In this document: piece by piece, positions 50,801 to 58,800 of the stretch
Layout of the letters: every line of letters begins with the position of its first letter
Position numbering within the stretch: the first letter of the stretch is position 1
Source: Inia geoffrensis
Taxonomy: Eukaryota; Chordata; Mammalia; Artiodactyla; Iniidae
Assembly: GCA_036417435.1 (NCBI GenBank)
Contig: CM070912.1
Coordinates: 23,548,055 to 23,612,054 of the forward strand
DNA: 64,000 bases
Reading direction: 5' to 3'
Notes under the pieces: generated by a model
What the model saw: the letters and a program-made list of their open reading frames with translations, nothing else
The model's database searches: none
What the model was told of the DNA's origin: nothing
Program-made: the position numbers and the translations under genes

Positions 50801-53800
50801 CATATTTTATAAATTAAGAAGCTGAAGCTTAGAGAGGTTAAGTAACTGGTCCAAGCTCACACAGCTTATAAATGACTCCTGGCATTTGAACCCAGGTTTA
50901 CCTCACTCCAGAGCCTAAGCTCTTAATCCAGTAGGCAGGGCCTTGAATTGCATCATACTTTCTACCTGGGTGTTTTGGCCTTTGAAGAATGTTCTGATGC
51001 TTTCATTTGGAAACTTAAATTGGCTGAAGTCACCAAGGGAGAGATGGATGCGAGAAAGCTCAGAGGAACTTGTTCTTCTTCCAGAAAATATGTTAGGCAG
51101 TGGTTTCCTAGCGTGTAGCCCAGTAAAGACAGCGTAGGGGTAATGGAATGGGTCACAGGCACTGGACTGAGTTCTGACATCTCAGTCTGACTGGCCACCT
51201 GTCCCCAGACACCCTAACAGGACACCAAGCGTCCCTGGTGCTCGGTGCCTTCGGCTCACAAGATGTTCCAGCTGCTGCAGCCACAGGAGCTTGATGCCCC
51301 TTCCCGAGGCTGTAGCTTTCTAGAATGTTAAGGAGGAATTGGATGCCTCTTACTGTACCCCTCTCCCCGTCCCCACCTGGTTTCTTCTTCAAGTCCTTTT
51401 TCCCTCAATGGAAATATTTATTTTTAATATATAGGAAAAATACATATGCTTGTAAAATTGAAGCAAATATCGCCTGTTTTGGTGTGTATATATTTAGTAC
51501 CTATTTAAACCCCTGTAGAGAATAAATACTTTTTGAATTCTTTCAAATCATCACATCGTACGCTCTTAAGTATCTTACTGTTTTATTTGTCAATTATACC
51601 TCAGTAAAGCTAAAAAAAGAAAGAAATTTACAGTAAAATGTTTAAAAAATACCAAAAAAAAAAAAAAAAACTTAAACAAGATCATACAGTACAGAGTTTT
51701 GGAATCTACCCTGTTCATTTCACAGTGCCGTGTAGGATATAAAGCTTTTCTAAGGGCTATGTGATTTTCCATTGTGTAGATGCACTTTAACCTTTAAGGA
51801 ACCCCTTGGGTAGCTCCTTAGGTTGCTTTCAGTTATTCCCTGTTATTAACAACTGTAGCAGTAAATATCCTTATACTTATTTTTTGGCCCATTTTTAAAA
51901 TTTTGGTCAGAAAGATTATACCGATTTACATTCTGTAATACATGACTGTGCTCATTTATCCTCAAGGAAGCTGTGCTCTTAATTTTTCCTCTTTCTTCCT
52001 CTCCCCTTAGATAAGTCTCCTTTATACCTGCAGACCCTCTCCGAGGCAGTTCAGAGCATCAAATTCTAATTTCTTCTTCCTGTTGGTGTTGCTGATTGGG
52101 CTGTGCTTGGCAATAATACCTCTGGCAATCAGCATGGCACGGTAAATATGACTTTGTCTTCTAGAACATTCCCTCCTTGACATGTCCATCCTTTATGTTA
52201 AAGGCTTCATTGCATTCTTTAGTGGCTTTCCTCACAGTGCTCCACCCACAGAGGTCAGTAAGTCACTCCTGGCTCAGCCAGGCCCACCTTTGTTTCGGAA
52301 TCTCCCTCTGGATGCTGGAATATCTTGGGTCACTTCTGAACTTGGGCTTGCAGGGTTCTCACTGTGTTTGAGAGTGTCGGTTAGCTCTGTTCTACCCAGA
52401 TCCCTTTTCCTAGTATCTCTCTTCTAGTCCCCTTTGGGATTGTTTCTTTGTTTCTGATTATGAAGTTAATACATGGCCACTGAGAAGACTTGGAGTGTCT
52501 TCTATTGCCAAGCACTGTGCTAGCTGCTAGGGGTATAAAGACAATTCAGACATGGCAAAGGAATGTAGTGTCTAGTGTGGAATTTGGAAAAAGCAGAAAT
52601 GCTCAGTCCTGAGGATGGGAAGTTGAGGGTTCAAATCCCAGTGTGGCCACTCCCTAGTGTTCTAACCATTTGTACCAGAGGCTGGAAAGAGAGTAAATGA
52701 TTTAGGTTTTCTGAGCCATATGGTTTCTATAGCGACTATTCAGCTCAACTGTTTACATATCATCTATGTTGCAAACATAGATGATATATAAACTAACAGG
52801 CATGGCTGTGTTCCAGTAAAACTTCATTTATAAAAATTAGGCTTGGGACTTTCCTGGTGGTGCAGTGGGTAAGACTCTGCGCTCCCAGTGCAGGGGGCCC
52901 AGGTGCAATCCCTGGTCAGGGAACTAGATCCCACATGCATGCCTCATCTAAGGAGCCCACGTGTGGCAAAAAAGACCGGGTGCAACTAAATAAATATTAA
53001 AAAAAAAAAATAGGCTGTGGGCCAGATTTGGCCTGTGGGCTATAGTTTGCCAACCCTTGACTTACAGTCTCATGGAATTCCATTTCTTCATCTTTATTTT
53101 ATTTTATCTTATTTTTTTCCATTTCTTAATCTTTAAATGAAAAGTCTAGAACTTTGAATTCCTCTCTCAGGTTTTCTTATTTTTTAAACTAAATTGAGTC
53201 TATATATTTTTATTGTAATAGTGGTATGTTACATATATTGAAAAATTCAAGCAGTACAGAAAAGAGTATAAATTAAAGAGAAAATACTGCTCCCCATTCC
53301 CACCTCTTAGTCCTACTCTACGAGGTGACCACTGTTAACATTTTATGAACCCTTCCAGAAAGTTATTATGAAAAATGTATTTTTAATGCATATGGAATAA
53401 TACTGTTTGTCAGCTTAATTTTTTTTTTTCAGTTTATATTGTGCCCTTTTCCAGGCCAGCACATAGAGAGCTCTCATTCTTTTAAAGTAATTTTTAGCTT
53501 TGATTTTTTTTTTTTTTTAATAAGAAATACATTCACATGGAACAGAACTCAAAAAGTATAAAAGAGGGCTTCCCTGGTGGCACAGTGGTTGAGAGTCTGC
53601 CTGCCGATGCAGGGGACACGAGTTCGTGCCCCGGTCCGGGAAGATCCCACATGCCGCAGAGCGGCTGGGCCCATGAGCCATGGCCGCTGAGCCTGCGCGT
53701 CTGGAGCCTGTGCTCCGCAGTGGGAGAGGCCACAACAATGAGAAGCCCGCGTACCGAAAAAAAAAAAAAAAAAGGTATAAAAGAGTATATGGCGGAAGTT

Positions 53801-55780
53801 CATTCTCCAATTCTATTTCCTAACTACTTAGTTTCTGTCTAAGACAGTCATATCTGTGTGTGTTTGTCTCTCTCTCAGTGGTTCTTTATTCTGTTGTATG
53901 AATGGATCATAAATTGTTCATCCATTTCCTTAAACAACATTTAGGTTGTTTCCAGGAATCTATTTTTATCCCTAAAATAGAGCTGCAATTTACAATAGCC
54001 CGGAGATGGAAACAACCTAAGTGCCCATGGTCAGATGAATGGATAAAGAAGATGTGGCACATATACACAATGGAATATTACTCAGCGTTAAAAAGAAACG
54101 AAATTGAGCTATTTGTAATGAGGTGGATAGACCTCGAGTCTGTCATACAGAGTGAAGTAAGTCAGAAAGAGAAAGACAAATACCATATGCTAACACATAT
54201 ATATGGAATTTAAGAAAAAAAAATGTTATGAAGAACCTAGGGGTAAGACAGGAATAAAGACACAGACCTACTGGAGAACGGACTTGAGGATATGGGGAGG
54301 GGGAGGGCTGAGCTATGAGAGGGCGAGGGAGGGGCATGGACATATATATACTAACAAACATAAGGTAGATAGCTAGTGGGAAGCAGCCGCTTGGCACAGG
54401 GATATCAGCTCGGTGCTTTGTGACTGCCTGGAGGGGTGGGATAGGGAGGGAGGGAGGGAGGGAGATGCAAGAGGGAAGAAATATGTGAACGTCTGTATAT
54501 GTATAGCTGATTCACTTTGTTATAAAGTAGAAACTGACACACCATTGTAGACCAATTTTACCCCAACAAAGATGTTAAAAAAAAAAAAAATAGAGCTGCA
54601 GTGGAAAATTTCCTACATAGAACTTTATGATGAATGTAGGCAATTATTGTAAGCCTTAATTTAATTTTTTCCATTGTAATTTTATTTTTCCCTGCTTTTT
54701 ATTTTGAAAAATTTTAATCTATAGAAAAGTTGAAAAAAAAAACAATGAAAATTTATATACCCTTTACCTGGCTGTCCCAGCTGTTAACATTCTGCTACGT
54801 TTGTTTTCTCTCTGTATATACATACGTTTTTTTTGTGTGTGTGATGATGAACCATTTGAAATTAAGCTGTAGGCATCATGACATTTCATTCCTAAATACC
54901 TGAACATGCAGTTCCTAAAAATAAGGACATTCTCCCTTCTATATATCCACAATAACATTATCACACCTAAGAAAATTAATGCCAATATCATATTCCTGCC
55001 ATTTTCAAATTTCTCCAGTCCCAAGATAGTCTTTTATAGCTTTATTTTTTAAATGAAGATCTTTCAAGTTTTACTCATTACTTTCAGTTGCGATGTCTCC
55101 TTAGTCTTTGATTCTTCAAACAGTTTCCTCACCATTAAATTAAGAGACTGAAGGGCAGACTCCCCACATTCTGGAGTTGTCTGATTGCTTTCTCACAGTG
55201 TCATTTAACATGACCTTCTTCTTTTTTTAATTTCTGGTGCTCAATTTATTGTTGTTCTAAAATATCACCAGAGTAGCTATCTTCAAGTAACAGGTTCTTT
55301 TTTCTTTTTGAAGTGTAGGTGATTTACAATGTTGTGTTAGTTTCAGGTGTACAGCAAAGTGATTCAGCCGTATATATATGGCTTTTTCTTTTTCACATTC
55401 TTTTCCCTTATAGGTTATTACAAAATATTGAGTATAGTTCCCTGTGCTATACAGTAGGTCTTTGTTGGTTATCTGTTTTACATATAGTAGTGTGTATCCC
55501 AAACTCCTAATTTATCCCTACCCCCTGGCCTTCCCCTTTGGTAACCATAAGTTTGTTTTCTATGTCTGTGGGTCTATTTCTGTTTTGTAAATAAGTTCAT
55601 TTGTATCTTTTTTTTAGATTCCACATATAAGCAATATCATATGATATTTGTCTTTGTCTGTCTGGCTTACTTCACTTAGTATGATAATCTCTAGGTCCAT
55701 CCATGTTACTGCAAATCGCATTATTTCATTCTTTTTTATGGCTGAGTAATATTCTAATGTGTGTGTGTGTGTGTGTGTGT

Positions 55781-55818
<38 letters not shown>

Positions 55819-58800
55819 CTTCCTATCCATTCATCTGTTGATGTATACTTAGATTACTTCCATGTCCTGGCTACTGTAAATAGTACTGCTATGAACATGG
55901 GTGTGCATGTATCTTTTTGAATTAGAGTTTGCTCCAGGTATATGCCCAGGAGTGGGATTGCAGGATCATATGGTAACTCTTATTTTTAAACTTGACCTTC
56001 TGTCCTGAATTTCCTATAAACTGGAAATCAGGTCTAGAGACTTGATGAGATTTCAGGGTAAGCATTTTTGACTGGAATATTCCAGAAGGCCCATGAGGTC
56101 AGGCGGATCCTTGTGGGTCACTGTTAACAAAGCTTTGTGGGTACGCAGAGGAGGGATGCTCAGCCTGTGCTGCAGGCCTGGCCCTGAGCCCCATGCTCTG
56201 TGTCCTGGTAGCATCCCTTCCTCCAAAGCCTGTGGGCCCTTCACCAACTTCAACACCACCTGGGAGGTGGTCCCCAAGACGGTGAGCACCTTCCCCAGCT
56301 CGCTGCAGTCTCTGGTCCATGGCGTCACATCGGAAGCCTTCGCAGTGCCTTTCTTCATGATCCTCTGGTGAGTGAGAACCACCTGGATTCTGCGGGTATT
56401 TTCCACTGTGGCTGGTGGGCTCCTCTCCACTGGAAAATGGAGCTCACCGCAACTCTTGATATGGTACCAAACCTCTCTGAGCTGCACTTTTCCATCTCTA
56501 AGATGTCAAAATAATACCAGTAGTAATTCTTTCAGAGGGTCACTGAGCAGGTTCAGGGAGATCCCACTTGTAATGGGGATCTGTACTTAGCCAGAAGCCT
56601 GAGTTATAAAATATAACCCAATAAATGTTGCCTATTATTATATTACTGATTATTCACAAAATTAGTTGTTCTTTGGAAAAGGAACTGATAACTGGGCTGA
56701 GAGAAGAGCACCAGACTAGAAGCATGCACTTGAACCCTGGCTCTACCACTTACAAGCTGTGTGGCCTCAGGTCATCACATACCCTCTCTGAGCCTCGATT
56801 TCCTCACCTGGAAAATGGGAATAAGAATGGCACATACCTCGTAGGGCTGTGAGAAGGACACATGGTGAAGTGCTTAGCAGAGGACCTGGCCTTTAGTGAA
56901 GGCTTGGTAAATGACAAGTGTTGGGTGCAGGGGCAACGAGGGTTTTTGTGCAGTGATTCATTTTGAGTGTAATTCTAATCACAAATATCTGTTGAGGACT
57001 TACTTTGTACTAGGCATTGTTCTAATTATAGCCCATTCTCATTATTCATAAATTCCATATTTTTTTCTGTATTGCAAATGTGCTTACTAGCTAAAATATT
57101 TTTGTAACCCAAAAATCAGTACTAATGGTGGGTTTTTTTGGTGATTATTTGTAGACATTCATAGAGTAGCAAAAAATTTGAGTTGCCTGATGCACAATGT
57201 CTCAGTACATTTGGGCTGCTATAGTGAAATACCATAGACTGGGTGGCTAAACAACAGAAATTTATTTCTTACGGTTCTGGAGGCTGGAAGTCCAAGATCA
57301 AAGTGCCAGCATGGTTGGATGAAGATTCTCTTCCTGCTTACAGACTTCTTGTATTCTCATATGGCAGAAGGGACTAGGGTGCTCTCTGGAGTCCCTTTTA
57401 TAAGGGCACTAATCCCATTTGTGAGGGCTCCTCATGACCTAATCACCTCCTAGAGGCCCCACGTTCTAATACCATCACCTTGGGATTAGAATTTTGCAAC
57501 ATATGAATTTGAGGGGGACACAGATGTTCAAACCATAGCTCAGACTGTAACTTAAGTGTCCTTTTTGTGATCCATTTAGTGCGATGTTTCTTGCATTTTG
57601 TGCTTTTGGTTGGTGATTTCACTGTTCACGCGTAGAGCTGAAGTGCCGTCTAGGGTTCCTAAGTGCAAGAAGGCTGGGATGGGTTTTATGAAGAAAATAT
57701 GTGTGTTAGATAAGCTTCATTCAGGCACATGTCATGGTGCTGTTGGCTGTGAGTTCAGTGATATTAAATAAGGTGTCTTGAAACAGAAACAGGGTTATGT
57801 ATTAGTAACCTTCTCTCTCGAGAAACATAAAACACAGTATTGATCAGTTGACAAAAATGTTGTGACCAGAGGCATAAAGGAACCTATTCTGTATTTCCCC
57901 TCGGGGCACTGGTTCAGTGTTCCTGGAGACTATAGAACAGAAGAGAACTACCACAAATCACTGGAATTGATTGTAACTTACATGTATTAACTCATGCAAT
58001 CATCACAGTTATCCTACGATATAGATATTATTAGAGGAAAACCCCACCATAATGCAAGAAAGGGGTTAAAAAATTCATTTGTTAAAGGCAGGATACCTTT
58101 GATATTAATAAAATGATGTGGGGTTGCAGCCAGGTAGCCTGGAATTGCAAGGATCCCAGAGTCCGGCGGTTCCATCCTAATCGATTCACCCCAGCTGTGG
58201 TTTGGCTGGCACCATCTGGTGGTGGTTACCTGATCTGGCTTCCACATCTTTGGGGGTCATTCTTGTCCTTGGCCATGAGGACTTCCAGAAGAGAAGACTG
58301 ACATCACTGATTCCCATGGCCCTCAGCCCTCTCTGGGGAGACTGGACAGGCAGCCACCTCCCCTGCACAGAAAACAGGAACCAATTGCCAGTTGGTTTTA
58401 TTCAAAATTGTATTATCTTAGGCTTGTTATCACTGGATTTTCCTCTATTATCCCCATTTTATAGATGAGGAAACTGAGGCCAGGGAGGTTCCACAGTGAT
58501 CATCCACAGCCAGTTCTTTCTGTGCTGAGCTGACCTTCTGGCCCGTCTCCTCCTCTCTCCCCTCTCATGTGTGTGTCAGGGGAGCCTCAGCAGCTTTTAT
58601 ATTAACTCTAGAAAGCAAGGCAGGAATCAATCTCTGCTGCCACTGCCAAATAAAACCCCTCTGGCTGTTTCTTTTTTTTTTCTTTTCTTTTCTTTTTGTT
58701 GGAGTATAGTTGATTTACAATGTGCTAGTTTCAGATGTATACCTCTGGTTGTTTCTGATGCCCTCTGCTTGGGAGACATGAGGGTTTTCTTTCTTTTTTT

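Larger units (their letters stand above)
52665..53062. mobile_element. MER5A interrupted by a CHR-2-like SINE
   Basis: MER5A text (GCCATATGGTTTCTATAGCG, GGCATGGCTGTGTTCCAGTA) resumes after the SINE (GGGCCAGATTTGGCCTGTGG). Carries a near-palindrome at 52751-52793. Confidence 0.8.
52142..56211 (+). other. TMC7: TMC7 intron 13
   Basis: 4.07 kb and transposon-dense: MER5A split by a SINE, a CHR-1 SINE, a forward L1 3' end with target duplications, an old reverse L1 end (about 54675-55240) and another reverse L1 carrying a palindromic microsatellite. Confidence 0.87.

Noticed and set aside
53902..54213. ORF resembling an L1 reverse-transcriptase C-terminus as a host gene
   Set aside because: It is the truncated ORF2 end of an L1 with target duplications and a poly(A) tail.
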